Shown: piece after piece, positions 35,461 to 46,703 of the stretch | Layout: the number at the start of each line of letters is the position of its first letter | Numbering within the stretch: the stretch's first letter is position 1 | Source: Salinivirgaceae bacterium | GTDB lineage: Bacteria > Bacteroidota > Bacteroidia > Bacteroidales > SZUA-534 | Direction: 5' to 3' | DNA length: 64,000 bases | Assembly: GCA_017557785.1 (NCBI GenBank) | Contig: JAFYYA010000086.1 | Coordinates: forward strand, 62,001 to 126,000 | The notes under the pieces: generated by a model | What the model was told of the DNA's origin: nothing | The model's database searches: none | The model's input: only the letters and a program-made list of their open reading frames with translations | Position numbers and translations under genes: made by a program

Positions 35461-37560
35461 ATGGCAAGAGATCTTAAATACACTCGCAACTTCGGCATCA
35501 TGGCTCACATTGATGCCGGAAAAACAACAACATCAGAGCGTATCCTGTTTTACACTGGTATAACCCACCGCATTGGTGAGGTTCACGATGGCGCCGCCAC
35601 CATGGACTGGATGGAGCAAGAGCAGGAGCGCGGTATCACCATTACTTCGGCTGCCACCACTTGCTTCTGGAAATATAATGGCAACGAGTACAAGTACAAC
35701 CTTATTGACACTCCGGGACACGTTGACTTCACTGTTGAGGTTGAACGCTGTCTTCGCGTTTTGGACGGTGCAGTAGCCGTTTATTGCGCAGTTGGTGGTG
35801 TTGAGCCGCAGTCAGAAACTGTATGGCGTCAGGCCAACAAATATCACGTTCCGCGTATCGCATTCGTTAACAAGATGGACCGCATCGGTGCCGACTATTT
35901 CTCGGTTGTTAACCAAATCCGCGAGCGTCTGAACGCAAACGCTGTTACAATCCACATCCCAATCGGTTCTGAAGCCGATTTCCGTGGTTTGGTCGACCTT
36001 ATCGAAATGAAGGCGATTGTTTGGGTTGATGATGCCACAATGGGTACCAACTACAAATACATCGACATTCCGGAGGATTTGGTAGAGACAGCCAACGAGT
36101 ACCGCGCAAAACTGATTGAGTCAGTTGCCGAACTCGATGACACTCTGTTGGAGCGCTTCTTCGAAGATCCTGATTCAATCACAGTTGATGAGATTAAGAG
36201 TGTAATCCGCCGTGCCACAATCGAACAGATGATTGTTCCGGTATTGTGCGGTTCAGCCTTTAAGAACAAAGGTATCCAACGTCTGTTGGACGCTGTTGCA
36301 GCATTCCTGCCAAGCCCGGTTGACGTACCAGCAATCATCGGTACAAACCCGGCAAATGGTGAGGAAGAAGACAGAAAAGTAGATGCAAAAGAGCCATTCT
36401 GCGGTTTGGCATTCAAGATTGCCACCGACCCGTATGTTGGCCGTTTGTGCTTTATCCGTGTATATAGTGGCGTGCTCAACGCAGGTGACACTGTTTTGAA
36501 TATGCGTACCGGCAAGAAAGAGCGTATCTCACGTTTGTTCCAGATGCACTCGAACCACCAGAACCCAATGGAGAAGATTGAGGCTGGTGATATTTGCGCA
36601 GGTATCGGTTTCAAAGACATTCGCACCGGTGACACATTGTGCGCAGAGAGTGCACCAATCGTACTTGAGAGCATGACATTCCCGAAACCGGTTATCAGCA
36701 TCGCCATTGAGCCGAAGACACAAGGTGATATGGAGAAACTCGACGCCGCTCTTATCAAGTTGGCCGAGGAAGACCCAACCTTCACTTTGAAGACTGATCA
36801 GGATTCAGGTCAGATTGTCATCAGCGGTATGGGTGAGTTGCACTTGGATATCCTTATCGACCGTCTGAAACGTGAGTTCAAGGTTGAAGTTAACCAAGGT
36901 GCACCGCAGGTTGCTTACAAAGAGGCTATCACCGCTACAGTTGATCACCGCGAGGTATTCAAGAAACAGACTGGTGGTCGTGGTAAGTTCGCCGACATCG
37001 TGGTTAAGGTTTCACCGGCCGAAGAAGGCAAAGAAGGTCTTACATTCATCGATTCTATCAAGGGTGGTCACATCCCGGCAGAATATATTCCTTCAGTAGA
37101 GAAGGGCTTCAAAGAGGCAATGAAGAATGGTCCGTTGGCAGGCTTCCCTGTTGACAGCCTTCAGGTTGAGTTGATCGATGGTTCGTTCCACCCAGTTGAC
37201 TCTGACCAGTTGTCATTCGAGATTGCTGGCCGTCAGGCATTCCGCGAGGCTTGCTCAAAGGCAAAACCAATCCTTCTCGAGCCTATCATGCACGTTGAGG
37301 TTGTAACACCTGAGGACTATATGGGTGACGTTATCGGTGACCTTAACAAACGTCGTGGTCAGGTAGAAGGCATGGAGTCACGCCCGACAGGCGACCGCGT
37401 TGTGAAGGCAAACGTTCCGTTGTCGGAGATGTTCGGTTATGTTACCGTTCTGCGTACAATCACATCAGGCCGCGCTACATCGAGCATGGAGTTCTCGCAC
37501 TACGCTGAGACCCCGAAGAACGTGGCAACTGAAGTGTTGGAGAAAATCAAAGGCAAATAA
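35461..37560 (+). CDS. fusA: Elongation factor G
   Basis: The 699-residue translocase GTPase has G1 AHIDAGKTT (residues 15-23), the ERGITI switch, DTPGHVDF and NKMDR. Domains II to V follow, with the [24 protein letters not shown] ending. It drives mRNA-tRNA movement on the ribosome. Its place between rpsG and rpsJ joins the str and S10 clusters. No tuf gene follows. Confidence 0.98.
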   Translation: MARDLKYTRNFGIMAHIDAGKTTTSERILFYTGITHRIGEVHDGAATMDWMEQEQERGITITSAATTCFWKYNGNEYKYNLIDTPGHVDFTVEVERCLRVLDGAVAVYCAVGGVEPQSETVWRQANKYHVPRIAFVNKMDRIGADYFSVVNQIRERLNANAVTIHIPIGSEADFRGLVDLIEMKAIVWVDDATMGTNYKYIDIPEDLVETANEYRAKLIESVAELDDTLLERFFEDPDSITVDEIKSVIRRATIEQMIVPVLCGSAFKNKGIQRLLDAVAAFLPSPVDVPAIIGTNPANGEEEDRKVDAKEPFCGLAFKIATDPYVGRLCFIRVYSGVLNAGDTVLNMRTGKKERISRLFQMHSNHQNPMEKIEAGDICAGIGFKDIRTGDTLCAESAPIVLESMTFPKPVISIAIEPKTQGDMEKLDAALIKLAEEDPTFTLKTDQDSGQIVISGMGELHLDILIDRLKREFKVEVNQGAPQVAYKEAITATVDHREVFKKQTGGRGKFADIVVKVSPAEEGKEGLTFIDSIKGGHIPAEYIPSVEKGFKEAMKNGPLAGFPVDSLQVELIDGSFHPVDSDQLSFEIAGRQAFREACSKAKPILLEPIMHVEVVTPEDYMGDVIGDLNKRRGQVEGMESRPTGDRVVKANVPLSEMFGYVTVLRTITSGRATSSMEFSHYAETPKNVATEVLEKIKGK

Positions 37561-37581
37561 TTCTTGTTATACATTAAACAT

Positions 37582-37887
37582 ATGAGCCAAAAAATCAGAA
37601 TTAAATTGAAATCTTACGATCACAACTTGGTTGACAAGTCAGCCGAGAAGATCGTGAAGACTGTAAAGACCACTGGCGCAGTTGTTAGCGGACCTATTCC
37701 ACTTCCGACACACCGCCGCGTGTTTACAGTGCTGCGCTCAACATTCGTGAACAAAAAATCACGCGAACAGTTTGAGCTGTCTTCTTACAAAAGGCTTCTC
37801 GACATCTACAGCTCTACAGCTAAGACTATCGATGCCTTGATGAAACTTGAACTGCCCAGCGGCGTTGAAGTTGAGATTAAAGTATGA
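37582..37887 (+). CDS. rpsJ: 30S ribosomal protein S10
   Basis: The 101-residue S10 begins [25 protein letters not shown] and contains [29 protein letters not shown]. It is part of the 30S head, and in other bacteria also acts in NusB-linked antitermination. The ATG at 37582 is chosen over an in-frame upstream start. It is 21 nt from fusA. Confidence 0.98.
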   Translation: MSQKIRIKLKSYDHNLVDKSAEKIVKTVKTTGAVVSGPIPLPTHRRVFTVLRSTFVNKKSREQFELSSYKRLLDIYSSTAKTIDALMKLELPSGVEVEIKV

Positions 37888-37906
37888 CATTTTATAAATT
37901 ATAAAA

Positions 37907-38524
37907 ATGGCTGGATTAATAGGTAAAAAAATCGGAATGACATCGATTTTCAGTGCCGAGGGAAAAAATATTCCATGCACTGTTATCGAAGCAGGACCTT
38001 GCGTTGTTACGCAAGTGAAAACCGTTGAGAAAGACGGTTACAGCGCACTTCAATTAGGCTATGAGGACAAGAGTGAAAAGAATTTCACTAAAGCCGAATT
38101 GGGACATTTCAAAAAGGCCGGCACCGCACCAAAGGCAAAGGTTGCCGAATTTTTGGATGTTGATGGTGAATACAAGTTGGGTGATGTCATCACAGTTGAC
38201 ATCTTCAACGATGAGGCATGGGTTGACGTTACTGGAATATCGAAAGGTAAAGGTTTCCAGGGCGTAGTCAGAAGACACAACTTCAATGGTGTCAACGACG
38301 CAACTCACGGTCAGCACAACCGCGGACGCCACCCGGGTTCATTGGGTGCGTCATCTTACCCTTCACGTGTTATGCCAGGTATGCGTATGGCAGGCCGTAT
38401 GGGTGGTGATCAAGTTAAGGTTCTCAGCCTTCGTATCGTGAAGATTATGCCGGAGAACAACTTGATTTTAGTAAAGGGATCAGTACCAGGTCACAAAGGT
38501 TCATACTTAATAATTGAGAAATAA
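37907..38524 (+). CDS. rplC: 50S ribosomal protein L3
   Basis: A 205-residue early-assembly protein near the peptidyl-transferase centre. Markers are [29 protein letters not shown] and the loop [27 protein letters not shown]. Its stop codon overlaps the rplD start by one base (TAATG), indicating translational coupling. Confidence 0.97.
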   Translation: MAGLIGKKIGMTSIFSAEGKNIPCTVIEAGPCVVTQVKTVEKDGYSALQLGYEDKSEKNFTKAELGHFKKAGTAPKAKVAEFLDVDGEYKLGDVITVDIFNDEAWVDVTGISKGKGFQGVVRRHNFNGVNDATHGQHNRGRHPGSLGASSYPSRVMPGMRMAGRMGGDQVKVLSLRIVKIMPENNLILVKGSVPGHKGSYLIIEK

Positions 38525-39150
38525 TGGAATTGAAAGTTTTAAATCAGGAAGGTAAGGAAACTGGCAAGAGCGTCGAGTTGAATGATTCCATCTATGGTGT
38601 TGAACCTAATGATCATGCTATTTATCTTGACGTTAAACAATACCTGGCCAACCAGCGTCAGGGCACACATAAATCGAAGCAGCGTAACGAGGTTTCTGGC
38701 AGCACCCGCAAGTTGAAAAAACAGAAAGGTACTGGCGGCGCACGTTGCGGTAGCATCAAAGCACCAGTTTTTGTTGGCGGTGGCCGCGTATTCGGTCCGG
38801 AGCCACGCGATTATTCGTTCAAATTGAACAAGAAGGTTAAACAATTGGCACGCAAATCGGCTTTGTCATACAAGGCAAAAGAGAACGCCATCATCGTTGT
38901 CGACAACATCGCAATCGATGCACCGAAAACTAAGGCATGCGTGGCTTTGCTTGACAACCTGAAAATCAATGGCAAAAAATCATTATTGGTGTTAGGCGAT
39001 TCTAATAAAAACGTATATTTGTCGTCGCGAAATTTGGAAGGTGTGGAAGTCGTAACTGCCGATCTTCTAAATACTTATCAAATAATGAATGCTTCATCGC
39101 TTGTGATTACAGAGAACTCATTAGAGATTATTGAAAACTTATTAGGATAA
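38524..39150 (+). CDS. rplD: 50S ribosomal protein L4
   Basis: The 208-residue L4 lines the peptide exit tunnel through its long loop ([33 protein letters not shown]). In E. coli L4 also represses the S10 operon, but no such leader can be identified here. The rest follows the family ([28 protein letters not shown]). Confidence 0.97.
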   Translation: MELKVLNQEGKETGKSVELNDSIYGVEPNDHAIYLDVKQYLANQRQGTHKSKQRNEVSGSTRKLKKQKGTGGARCGSIKAPVFVGGGRVFGPEPRDYSFKLNKKVKQLARKSALSYKAKENAIIVVDNIAIDAPKTKACVALLDNLKINGKKSLLVLGDSNKNVYLSSRNLEGVEVVTADLLNTYQIMNASSLVITENSLEIIENLLG

Positions 39151-39165
39151 TAGGAGGGACAAGTT

Positions 39166-39456
39166 ATGAGCATTATAATTAGACCAATCATAACAGAGAA
39201 GATGACTGCTCAGGCAGAGAAACTCAACCGTTATGGTTTTATTGTCGATAAGAAAGCAGACAAACTGCAGATTCGCAAAGAAGTGGAAGACTTGTACGGA
39301 GTCAGTGTCGATTCAGTAAACACAATCCGCTATGCAGGCAAGCGCAAATCGCGCTATACCAAGGCAGGTTTTGTTGAAGGTCGCACAAACGCTTATAAGA
39401 AAGCGATTGTGACACTGAAGGAAGGACAGTCAATTGATTTTTATAGCAATATTTAG
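39166..39456 (+). CDS. rplW: 50S ribosomal protein L23
   Basis: A 96-residue protein at the tunnel exit that serves as the docking site for trigger factor and SRP. It shows IIIRPIITEKMTAQAEKLNRYGFIVDKKADK and the VNTIRYAGKRKSRYTKAGFVEG segment. Spacing is 15 nt on each side. Confidence 0.97.
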   Translation: MSIIIRPIITEKMTAQAEKLNRYGFIVDKKADKLQIRKEVEDLYGVSVDSVNTIRYAGKRKSRYTKAGFVEGRTNAYKKAIVTLKEGQSIDFYSNI

Positions 39457-39471
39457 TATTAATTATAGATA

Positions 39472-40302
39472 ATGGCCGCGAAAAAATTAAAACCCGTTAC
39501 AGCGGGTATGCGAGGCAAGGTGGTTAGCAACTTTGAAACAGTAACCACCACGACACCTGAAAAATCATTGTTGAGTCCATTAAGGAAGTCCGGCGGTAGA
39601 AACAACGACGGACGTCTAACAATGAGATATATAGGTGGTGGACACAAACAACGCTATCGTATTGTCGACTTCAAACGCGACAAGGATGGCATTCCTGGAA
39701 CAGTTAAATCGATCGAGTACGATCCAAATCGTAGTGCTCGCATCGCTTTAGTTGTTTACGCCGATGGTGAGAAACGGTACATTCTGGCTCCTAACGGTTT
39801 GACCGTTGGCCAGGTAGTTATGTCGGGCAAGGGTGTTGCACCCGAGATCGGCAACACACTGTACCTTTCAGAGATTCCACTCGGTACTATCATTCACAAC
39901 ATTGAGTTACGCCCCAACGCAGGAGGTAGCATGGCACGCAGCGCCGGAACGTTTGCGCAGCTTACATCACGCGAAGGAAAGTACGCAATTGTGAAATTGC
40001 CTTCGGGAGAAATCCGTATGGTATTGGTGACATGCAAAGCAACTATTGGAGTTGTCGGCAATTCAGATCATGCTTTGGAAGTGTCTGGCAAAGCCGGACG
40101 TTCGCGCTGGTTGGGCCGCAGACCACGCAACCGTGGTGTTGTGATGAACCCGGTCGATCACCCGATGGGTGGTGGCGAAGGCCGCGCTTCTGGTGGACAC
40201 CCGCGTTCAAGAAATGGTATGCCTGCTAAAGGCTACAAGACTCGTCGTCCGAAGAAGCAGTCTAATAATTTGATTGTTGAACGTAGAAAAAGTAAAGCAT
40301 AA
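39472..40302 (+). CDS. rplB: 50S ribosomal protein L2
   Basis: The 276-residue L2 is needed for subunit association and peptidyl transfer. Markers are [44 protein letters not shown] and the C-terminal [27 protein letters not shown], with the conserved His of the PVDHPxGGGEG motif. Confidence 0.98.
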   Translation: MAAKKLKPVTAGMRGKVVSNFETVTTTTPEKSLLSPLRKSGGRNNDGRLTMRYIGGGHKQRYRIVDFKRDKDGIPGTVKSIEYDPNRSARIALVVYADGEKRYILAPNGLTVGQVVMSGKGVAPEIGNTLYLSEIPLGTIIHNIELRPNAGGSMARSAGTFAQLTSREGKYAIVKLPSGEIRMVLVTCKATIGVVGNSDHALEVSGKAGRSRWLGRRPRNRGVVMNPVDHPMGGGEGRASGGHPRSRNGMPAKGYKTRRPKKQSNNLIVERRKSKA

Positions 40303-40308
40303 TAGATT

Positions 40309-40575
40309 ATGAGTCGTTCGTTAAAAAAAGGGCCGTACATTCATTACAAGCTGGACGCTAAGGTTACAGCTATGAATGAATCAGGTAAGAAAGATGTTAT
40401 CAAAACCTGGTCGAGGGCTTCAATGATTTCTCCAGACTTTGTTGGGCATACCTTTGCTGTTCATAATGGAAACCGTTTTATACCAGTTTATGTAACTGAG
40501 AATATGGTAGGTCATAAGCTTGGCGAATTTGCCCCAACCCGTCAGTTCAGAGGTCACGGAGGAAAGAAAAAATAA
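40309..40575 (+). CDS. rpsS: 30S ribosomal protein S19
   Basis: An 88-residue head protein that pairs with S13. It starts [19 protein letters not shown] and has [45 protein letters not shown]. It lies 6 nt after rplB. Confidence 0.98.
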   Translation: MSRSLKKGPYIHYKLDAKVTAMNESGKKDVIKTWSRASMISPDFVGHTFAVHNGNRFIPVYVTENMVGHKLGEFAPTRQFRGHGGKKK

Positions 40576-40595
40576 TAATGTAAATCGGAACTAAC

Positions 40596-41018
40596 ATGGG
40601 TGCAAGAAAAAGAAATATGGCCAATCAAATGAAAGAGGAGAGGAAGAGCATCAGCTTCGCTAAGCTGAACGACTGCCCGACATCTCCCCGCAAAATGCGT
40701 TTGATTGCAGATATGGTTCGTGGCGTAGAGGTCAACAAAGCGTTGAGCATGCTGCGCTATTGTCCTAAAGAAGCTTCTGTAAGAGTTGAGAAACTGTTAT
40801 TGTCAGCTATCGCAAACTGGCAGCAGAAAAATGAGGGAGCAAGAATCGAAGAGTCTAATCTTTATGTTAAAGAGATTTCAGTTGACTCCGGACGCCAACT
40901 GAAGAGACTTCGTCCAGCTCCGCAAGGTCGTGGTTACCGCATCAGAAAACGTTCAAACCACGTTACCGTTGTTGTAGATAGCCGCAATATGAGTCAAACA
41001 AACGAAAAAAGTGAATAA
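40596..41018 (+). CDS. rplV: 50S ribosomal protein L22
   Basis: A 140-residue tunnel protein. The N-terminus [17 protein letters not shown] is the longer Bacteroidota form. The core [26 protein letters not shown] and the beta-hairpin [24 protein letters not shown] are intact. The stop is immediately followed by the rpsC ATG. Confidence 0.97.
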   Translation: MGARKRNMANQMKEERKSISFAKLNDCPTSPRKMRLIADMVRGVEVNKALSMLRYCPKEASVRVEKLLLSAIANWQQKNEGARIEESNLYVKEISVDSGRQLKRLRPAPQGRGYRIRKRSNHVTVVVDSRNMSQTNEKSE

Positions 41019-41714
41019 ATGGGACAGAAATGTAATCCTATCGGAAATAGGTTAGGTGTCATCAAAGGTTGGGATTCCAACTGGTTCGGTGGCAAGAAGT
41101 ATTCAGAGAAAATTCTCGAGGACAGCAAGATCCGCGAGTATCTTCAGGCTCGTTTGGCCAAAGCAAGCGTATCGAAAATCATTATCGAGCGCACACTGAA
41201 ACTTATCACCATTACCGTAAACACTGCCCGTCCGGGTATCATCATTGGTAAAGGTGGTCAGGAGGTTGACAAGCTTAAGGAAGAATTAAAGAAAATAACC
41301 AAAAAGGAAGTGCAGATTAACATCTTCGAAGTGAAGAGACCGGAACTTGATGCATTCCTTGTAGGTAGCAATATCGCCCGTCAGTTGGAGGGTCGCGTTT
41401 CGTATCGCCGCGCCGTCAAGATGGGCATAGCATCAACAATGCGCATGGGTGCTGAAGGCATCAAGGTTCAAGTATCGGGACGCTTGGGCGGAGCTGAAAT
41501 GGCACGTTCGGAGATTTTCAAAGAGGGTCGCATTCCATTGCACACTCTGAGAGCCGACATCGACTATGCTCAGGTTGAGGCTTTGACTAAAGTCGGCTTG
41601 ATCGGCATCAAGGTTTGGATTTGCAAGGGCGAAGTTTATGGCAAACGCGACCTTTCACCAAACGTAGGCGCCGCACAACCGCAAAAGAAGGGACTTAAAA
41701 AACGTCAAAAGTAA
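41019..41714 (+). CDS. rpsC: 30S ribosomal protein S3
   Basis: The 231-residue S3 lines the mRNA entry site. It begins [23 protein letters not shown], has the KH motif [20 protein letters not shown] and ends in a basic [12 protein letters not shown] tail. No intergenic base separates it from rplV. Confidence 0.98.
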   Translation: MGQKCNPIGNRLGVIKGWDSNWFGGKKYSEKILEDSKIREYLQARLAKASVSKIIIERTLKLITITVNTARPGIIIGKGGQEVDKLKEELKKITKKEVQINIFEVKRPELDAFLVGSNIARQLEGRVSYRRAVKMGIASTMRMGAEGIKVQVSGRLGGAEMARSEIFKEGRIPLHTLRADIDYAQVEALTKVGLIGIKVWICKGEVYGKRDLSPNVGAAQPQKKGLKKRQK

Positions 41715-41731
41715 TCTAAATTCAGTTTAAG

Positions 41732-42160
41732 ATGTTACAGCCAAAGAAAACTAAGTACAGAAGAGTACAAAAAGGCCGTTCGACAGGTAATGCTCATCGT
41801 GGACACGAACTGGCATTCGGTTCTTTCGGTATCAAGTCTCTAGGAGAATGCTGGGTTACTGCAAGACAGATTGAGGCAGCTCGTCAGGCTGTCACCCGTT
41901 ACATGAAACGTGAAGGACAAATTTGGATAAGGATATTCCCTGACAAAGTTGTAACTAAGAAGCCTGCCGATGTGCGTATGGGTAAAGGTAAAGGTGACCC
42001 GGAGTGCTTCGCAGCTGTAGTTACTCCTGGTCGTATACTTATTGAAGCCGAAGGTGTGCCATTCGAAGTTGCAAAGGAAGCTTTGCGTCTGGGTGCACAG
42101 AAATTGCCAATCAAGACCAAATTTATTGTTCGTAACGATTTTGTTGAATCTTCAATTTAA
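41732..42160 (+). CDS. rplP: 50S ribosomal protein L16
   Basis: The 142-residue L16 helps position tRNA in the A site. It shows [64 protein letters not shown] and the RMGKGKG loop carrying the hydroxylatable-arginine region. Confidence 0.97.
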   Translation: MLQPKKTKYRRVQKGRSTGNAHRGHELAFGSFGIKSLGECWVTARQIEAARQAVTRYMKREGQIWIRIFPDKVVTKKPADVRMGKGKGDPECFAAVVTPGRILIEAEGVPFEVAKEALRLGAQKLPIKTKFIVRNDFVESSI

Positions 42161-42164
42161 TGCA

Positions 42165-42365
42165 ATGAAAGCTTCAGAAGTTAGAGAATTATCGACCTTG
42201 GAAATCCAGGAGCAGATAGAGAGCAATACAAAGGCCTTGACAAAGATGCGTCTGAACCACGCAGTGTCGCCACTCGAAAATCCTAACAAGATTGGTGAGA
42301 CCAAACGCGACATCGCACGTTTGAAGACAGAGTTGAGAGCCAGAGAAATTAACACAAAAAAATAA
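42165..42365 (+). CDS. rpmC: 50S ribosomal protein L29
   Basis: A 66-residue two-helix protein next to the tunnel exit: MKASEVRELSTLEIQEQIE...HAVSPLENPNKIGETKRDIARLKTELRARE. ATG 42165 is 4 nt after the rplP stop, and the longer in-frame extension into rplP is rejected. Confidence 0.95.
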   Translation: MKASEVRELSTLEIQEQIESNTKALTKMRLNHAVSPLENPNKIGETKRDIARLKTELRAREINTKK

Positions 42366-42374
42366 TATTGGCAG

Positions 42375-42632
42375 ATGGAAACTAGAAATTTGAGAAAGGA
42401 ACGTATAGGAGTTGTGGTCAGCAACAAGATGGAGAAGACCATAACAGTTGCTATCAAACGGAAGGTAAAGCATCCGCTTTACGGAAAATTTGTCAATAAG
42501 ACTACCAAATTGCACGCTCAGGACGAAAAGAACGAGTGCAACATTGGTGATACCGTTAGGATTATGGAAACCAGACCTTTGAGCAAGACAAAGAACTGGC
42601 GTTTAGTTGAAATCATTGAAAAAGCTAAGTAG
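42375..42632 (+). CDS. rpsQ: 30S ribosomal protein S17
   Basis: An 85-residue OB-fold protein that binds 16S rRNA early in assembly. Markers are [34 protein letters not shown] and [16 protein letters not shown]. It lies 2 nt before rplN. Confidence 0.97.
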   Translation: METRNLRKERIGVVVSNKMEKTITVAIKRKVKHPLYGKFVNKTTKLHAQDEKNECNIGDTVRIMETRPLSKTKNWRLVEIIEKAK

Positions 42633-42634
42633 TC

Positions 42635-43000
42635 ATGATACAGTCTGAGACTAGATTAAGTGTAGCCGACAACAGTGGTGCCAAAACAGTTTTGTGCATC
42701 AATGTTCTGGGTGGGTCGAAAAAACGTTATGCTACTATTGGTGACACAATAGTTGTTGCAGTTAAGACGGCTCTGCCTGGCGGCGATGTGAAAAAAGGCG
42801 CAGTCAGCAAGGCTGTGGTTGTACGTACCACAAAGGAAATCCGCCGCAGCGACGGTTCTTACATCCGTTTCGACGACAACGCCTGTGTATTACTCAACAA
42901 TGCAGGTGAAATCAGAGGAACCCGTATTTTCGGTCCTGTAGCACGCGAGTTGCGCGACAGTTACATGAAGATTGTTTCTCTTGCACCAGAAGTCTTATAA
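42635..43000 (+). CDS. rplN: 50S ribosomal protein L14
   Basis: A 121-residue protein at the subunit interface: [68 protein letters not shown]. It is complete and of standard length. Confidence 0.98.
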   Translation: MIQSETRLSVADNSGAKTVLCINVLGGSKKRYATIGDTIVVAVKTALPGGDVKKGAVSKAVVVRTTKEIRRSDGSYIRFDDNACVLLNNAGEIRGTRIFGPVARELRDSYMKIVSLAPEVL

Positions 43001-43016
43001 TTAAAAGGTAACAAAA

Positions 43017-43340
43017 ATGGCAACGAAATTGCATATCAAAAAAGGAGACACCGTTGTTGTTATCGCTGGTGAGTCTAAAGGACAAAGAGGAAAAGTCCTT
43101 AGCGTGCAAGTAGAAAAACAGCGTGCTGTCGTTGAAGGCATCAATATGGTGTCGAAGCACACCAAGCCAAACGCCAAGAATACCCAGGGCGGTATTGTTA
43201 AGCAAGAAGCACCCGTTCACATCTCGAACCTTATGCTTGTTGAGCCGGCTAACGGCAATCCGACACGCATCGGCCGCAGAATTGGTGAGAACGGTAAATT
43301 AGTTAGATACTCTAAAAAATCTGGAGAGGAGATCAAATAA
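43017..43340 (+). CDS. rplX: 50S ribosomal protein L24
   Basis: A 107-residue assembly-initiator protein with a KOW motif ([21 protein letters not shown]) and the [29 protein letters not shown] region. Its stop overlaps the rplE ATG by one base. Confidence 0.97.
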   Translation: MATKLHIKKGDTVVVIAGESKGQRGKVLSVQVEKQRAVVEGINMVSKHTKPNAKNTQGGIVKQEAPVHISNLMLVEPANGNPTRIGRRIGENGKLVRYSKKSGEEIK

Positions 43341-43897
43341 TGGAATACGTACCAGAATTACGCAAGAAGTATAAAGATGTGATAGTTCCTGCTTTGACAA
43401 AGGAATTCAACTACAAGACACCTATGCAGGTTCCAAAACTTGAGAAGATCGTCATCAATCAAGGTGTGGGTAAGGCTATCGCCGACAAGAAGATTATTGA
43501 CACCGCTGCAGAAGAGTTGACAGCCATAACCGGACAAAAGGCGATGAAGACACTTTCGCGCATGGACATCTCGAACTTCAAACTGAGAAAGAAAATGCCG
43601 ATTGGTGTTAAAGTCACCTTGAGAAAAGACCGGATGTATGAATTCCTTGAGAGACTCATTGTTGTCGCACTTCCGCGTATCCGCGACTTCAAAGGTGTGA
43701 ACAGCAAACTCGACGGAAAAGGAAACTATACTCTCGGCATTACCGAGCAGATTATTTTCCCTGAAATCGATATCGACAAAATCACAACATTGCTCGGTAT
43801 GGACATAACCTTTGTTACATCAGCCAGAACTGACGAGGAAGGTTACGCATTGTTGAGAGAGTTCGGCATTCCATTTAAAAATCTTAAAAAGAATTAA
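43340..43897 (+). CDS. rplE: 50S ribosomal protein L5
   Basis: A 185-residue protein that binds 5S rRNA and contacts P-site tRNA. Markers are [49 protein letters not shown] sequence ([16 protein letters not shown]) and the C-terminal [23 protein letters not shown]. Translation is coupled to rplX by TAATG. Confidence 0.97.
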   Translation: MEYVPELRKKYKDVIVPALTKEFNYKTPMQVPKLEKIVINQGVGKAIADKKIIDTAAEELTAITGQKAMKTLSRMDISNFKLRKKMPIGVKVTLRKDRMYEFLERLIVVALPRIRDFKGVNSKLDGKGNYTLGITEQIIFPEIDIDKITTLLGMDITFVTSARTDEEGYALLREFGIPFKNLKKN

Positions 43898-43900
43898 TCC

Positions 43901-44170
43901 ATGGCAAAAGAGTCAATGAAAGCCCGCGAGGTCAAAAGGGCTAAATTAGTTCAGAAATATGCTGGGAAACGCGCAAAACTGCTTGCCGAAGGTGATTACA
44001 TCGCACTTCAGAAGTTGCCGAAGAACGCTTCACCAGTACGTATGCACAACAGGTGCTCTCTCACCGGACGTCCGAAAGGCTATATCCGCCAGTTCGGCAT
44101 CAGCCGTATCCAGTTCCGCGAGATGGCACTCAAAGGATTGATTCCGGGTGTTAAAAAAGCAAGTTGGTAA
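43901..44170 (+). CDS. rpsN: 30S ribosomal protein S14, zinc-free type
   Basis: An 89-residue protein: [27 protein letters not shown]...[46 protein letters not shown]. It keeps only one cysteine of the zinc ribbon, so it is the long C-minus form. Confidence 0.97.
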   Translation: MAKESMKAREVKRAKLVQKYAGKRAKLLAEGDYIALQKLPKNASPVRMHNRCSLTGRPKGYIRQFGISRIQFREMALKGLIPGVKKASW

Positions 44171-44188
44171 CCTTAAAGTTATAAGAAA

Positions 44189-44584
44189 ATGACAGATCCA
44201 ATAGCAGATTTCCTGACCAGAATCAGGAACGCTCAAATGGCAAAAAGCAAAGTTGTCGAGATACCTTCGTCGAACATGAAGAAGAGCATAACCAAAATCC
44301 TTTACGATAATGGTTATATTCTCAATTACAAGTTCGATGACGAGAAGGACAAAGGCATCATCAAGATTGCCTTGAAGTATAACTTGCAGACTAAACAGCC
44401 GGTTATCAAAAAATTAGAGAGAATCAGCCGTCCGGGTTTGAGAAAATACACCAATGTTGAGAATATGCCCCGCGTATTGAACGGTTTGGGAATAGCAGTT
44501 ATCTCAACTTCTCAAGGCGTGATGTCAGACAAAGACGCACGCGCCAAGAATCTGGGTGGCGAAGTATTGTGTTACATTTATTAA
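44189..44584 (+). CDS. rpsH: 30S ribosomal protein S8
   Basis: A 131-residue central-domain protein that in E. coli also represses the spc operon. It has [18 protein letters not shown], the [10 protein letters not shown] region and the C-terminal [33 protein letters not shown]. Confidence 0.97.
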   Translation: MTDPIADFLTRIRNAQMAKSKVVEIPSSNMKKSITKILYDNGYILNYKFDDEKDKGIIKIALKYNLQTKQPVIKKLERISRPGLRKYTNVENMPRVLNGLGIAVISTSQGVMSDKDARAKNLGGEVLCYIY

Positions 44585-44598
44585 TTTAAGTTTATAAC

Positions 44599-45153
44599 AT
44601 GTCACGTATTGGAAAATTACCTGTAGCTATACCCGCTGGCGTTACAGTCACAGTTGACAACGACAATGTGGTAGTAGTAAAAGGGCCCAAAGGAACATTG
44701 ACACAGAAAGTCAATCCTGACATCAAAGTTATTGTGGAGCCGACAGCCGTGAAACTGGAGCGTCCAGACGACGAGATCGCACACAAATCAATGCACGGTC
44801 TGTACCGCGCGCTGATCCACAACATGGTGGTAGGTGTTTCTGAAGGGTTCAAATTAGAGATGGAATTTGTTGGTGTAGGTTACCGTGCTGAGTCGAACGG
44901 TCAAATGCTCGAAATGAGCCTTGGCTATTCACACAGCATCATGTTTGAGTTGCCAGCCGAAATCAAGGTTGACGCAAAAACCGACAAACGCAGCAACCCG
45001 ATTCTGAAACTTGAAAGTTGCGACAAACAACTTATCGGCCAGGTTGCCGCTAAGATCCGCTCCTTCCGTATGCCAGAGCCGTACAAGGGCAAGGGTATTA
45101 AGTTCATTGGCGAAGGAATTCGCAGAAAAGTTGGTAAATCTGCTGGTAAATAA
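44599..45153 (+). CDS. rplF: 50S ribosomal protein L6
   Basis: A 184-residue protein close to the sarcin-ricin loop. Markers are MSRIGKLPVAIPAGVTV, KGPKGTLTQ, HGLYRALIHNMVVGVSEGFKLEMEFVGVGYRA and the C-terminal PEPYKGKGIKFIGEGIRRKVGKSAGK. Confidence 0.97.
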   Translation: MSRIGKLPVAIPAGVTVTVDNDNVVVVKGPKGTLTQKVNPDIKVIVEPTAVKLERPDDEIAHKSMHGLYRALIHNMVVGVSEGFKLEMEFVGVGYRAESNGQMLEMSLGYSHSIMFELPAEIKVDAKTDKRSNPILKLESCDKQLIGQVAAKIRSFRMPEPYKGKGIKFIGEGIRRKVGKSAGK

Positions 45154-45170
45154 TCTAAAAATCAAAAGTT

Positions 45171-45527
45171 ATGTCATCGTTTAAATTAGAAAGACGCAAT
45201 AAGATTAAAGCGAGCATTCGGAAGAATGTGAGTGGCACAGCAGAAAAACCCCGCATGAGTGTTTACCGCAGCAACACACAGATTTACGTTCAGATTATTG
45301 ACGACGTAGCAGGCAAGACACTTGCTTCGGCATCATCGAAAGTAAAGAGCATTGCTGACGTGAAGGGAACAAAGACTCAGAAAGCGGAGAAAGTAGGCGA
45401 GGAGATTGCCAAAATCGCTTTAGATAAAGGAATCAGCCAAGTCGTATTTGACAGAAATGGCTTTTTGTATCATGGTAGAGTGAAGGCCTTGGCTGACGCT
45501 GCCCGTAAAGGTGGACTTAAATTTTAG
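45171..45527 (+). CDS. rplR: 50S ribosomal protein L18
   Basis: A 118-residue 5S-rRNA-binding protein: [47 protein letters not shown] and [28 protein letters not shown]. It is followed after 5 nt by rpsE. Confidence 0.97.
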   Translation: MSSFKLERRNKIKASIRKNVSGTAEKPRMSVYRSNTQIYVQIIDDVAGKTLASASSKVKSIADVKGTKTQKAEKVGEEIAKIALDKGISQVVFDRNGFLYHGRVKALADAARKGGLKF

Positions 45528-45532
45528 AAGTT

Positions 45533-46045
45533 ATGTCAAACGTTAGAAGAATAAAAACAACAGATCTTGAATTGAAAGATCGTTTGGTTGCCATCAACCG
45601 TGTTACCAAGGTAACCAAGGGTGGCCGTACATTCACTTTCTCTGCAATTGTTGTCGTAGGCAACGAGGATGGTGTTGTTGGTTACGGACTTGGCAAAGCC
45701 AATGAGGTGACAACAGCCATCAGCAAGGGTGTTGAGGATGCCAAGAAGAACCTGATCAAGGTTCCGGTCATCAATGGTACCATTCCACACGACCAACTGG
45801 CTGTTTATGGCGGAGCCAAAGTTTACATCTCACCGGCATCGCACGGTACAGGTGTTAAGGCTGGTGGTGCCATGCGTGCAGTGTTGGAGAGCGTGGGCGT
45901 TAAAGACTGCCTTGCAAAATCAAAAGGCTCATCGAACCCGCACAATGTTGTGAAAGCAACCATTGAGGCATTGGCACAAATGCGCGATGCCAAAGAAGTG
46001 GCTTTTGAACGTGGAATATCAATGGAAAAAGTATTTAAAGGTTAA
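45533..46045 (+). CDS. rpsE: 30S ribosomal protein S5
   Basis: A 170-residue fidelity protein with the double-stranded RNA-binding fold: [86 protein letters not shown]. Confidence 0.98.
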   Translation: MSNVRRIKTTDLELKDRLVAINRVTKVTKGGRTFTFSAIVVVGNEDGVVGYGLGKANEVTTAISKGVEDAKKNLIKVPVINGTIPHDQLAVYGGAKVYISPASHGTGVKAGGAMRAVLESVGVKDCLAKSKGSSNPHNVVKATIEALAQMRDAKEVAFERGISMEKVFKG

Positions 46046-46050
46046 TCGTC

Positions 46051-46233
46051 ATGGCAAAGTATCGTATTAAACAAATAAAAAGCAAAATTGGCAGCAACAA
46101 GCGCCAAGTTGCCACACTCGAGGCTTTAGGTTTGCATAAAATGAACCAAGTTGTTGAGCATGACGCAAAACCTGAAATACTTGGTATGATAAATGCAGTT
46201 AAACATTTGGTTTCTTTTGAAGAAATAAAGTAA
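46051..46233 (+). CDS. rpmD: 50S ribosomal protein L30
   Basis: A 60-residue protein: MAKYRIKQIKSKIGSNKRQVATLEALGLHKMNQVVEHDAKPEILGMINAVKHLVSFEE. It is standard in size and lies 5 nt after rpsE. Confidence 0.96.
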   Translation: MAKYRIKQIKSKIGSNKRQVATLEALGLHKMNQVVEHDAKPEILGMINAVKHLVSFEEIK

Positions 46234-46245
46234 CACGACATTATT

Positions 46246-46692
46246 ATGGATTTAAGTAATTTGAAGCCGGCAGCCGGCTCAGTAAAATCTTCGAAAAGAA
46301 TAGGCCGCGGAGCAGGTTCAGGCAAAGGCGGAACTTCAACCCGTGGTCACAAAGGCGCAAAATCGCGTTCAGGTTATTCGAAGAAGGTAGGTTTCGAAGG
46401 TGGTCAGATGCCATTGCAGAGACGTATGCCTAAATTTGGTTTTAAGAACATCAACCGCAAAGAGTTCAAAGCCGTCAATGTTGGCGATTTGCAGAAACTG
46501 GCAGAAGCCAAAGGTTTGACCAAAATAGATGTAGACATTTTACTCGCCAATGGTTTGGTTTCGGCCAACGACAAGGTGAAGATTTTGGGCAACGGCAAGT
46601 TGAGCCTTCCGATTGAGGTTGAGGCACATGCTTTCTCAAAGTCGGCAATCGAAGCAATCGAGAGCCAGAAGGGTAAAGTTGTAACATTGTAA
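46246..46692 (+). CDS. rplO: 50S ribosomal protein L15
   Basis: A 148-residue late-assembly protein: MDLSNLKPAAGSVKSSKRIGRGAGSGKGGTSTRGHKGAKSRSGYSKKVGFEGGQMPLQRRMPKFGF, then a beta-domain ending AFSKSAIEAIESQKGKVVTL. It precedes secY by 11 nt. Confidence 0.97.
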   Translation: MDLSNLKPAAGSVKSSKRIGRGAGSGKGGTSTRGHKGAKSRSGYSKKVGFEGGQMPLQRRMPKFGFKNINRKEFKAVNVGDLQKLAEAKGLTKIDVDILLANGLVSANDKVKILGNGKLSLPIEVEAHAFSKSAIEAIESQKGKVVTL

Positions 46693-46703
46693 TACTTACA
46701 TTG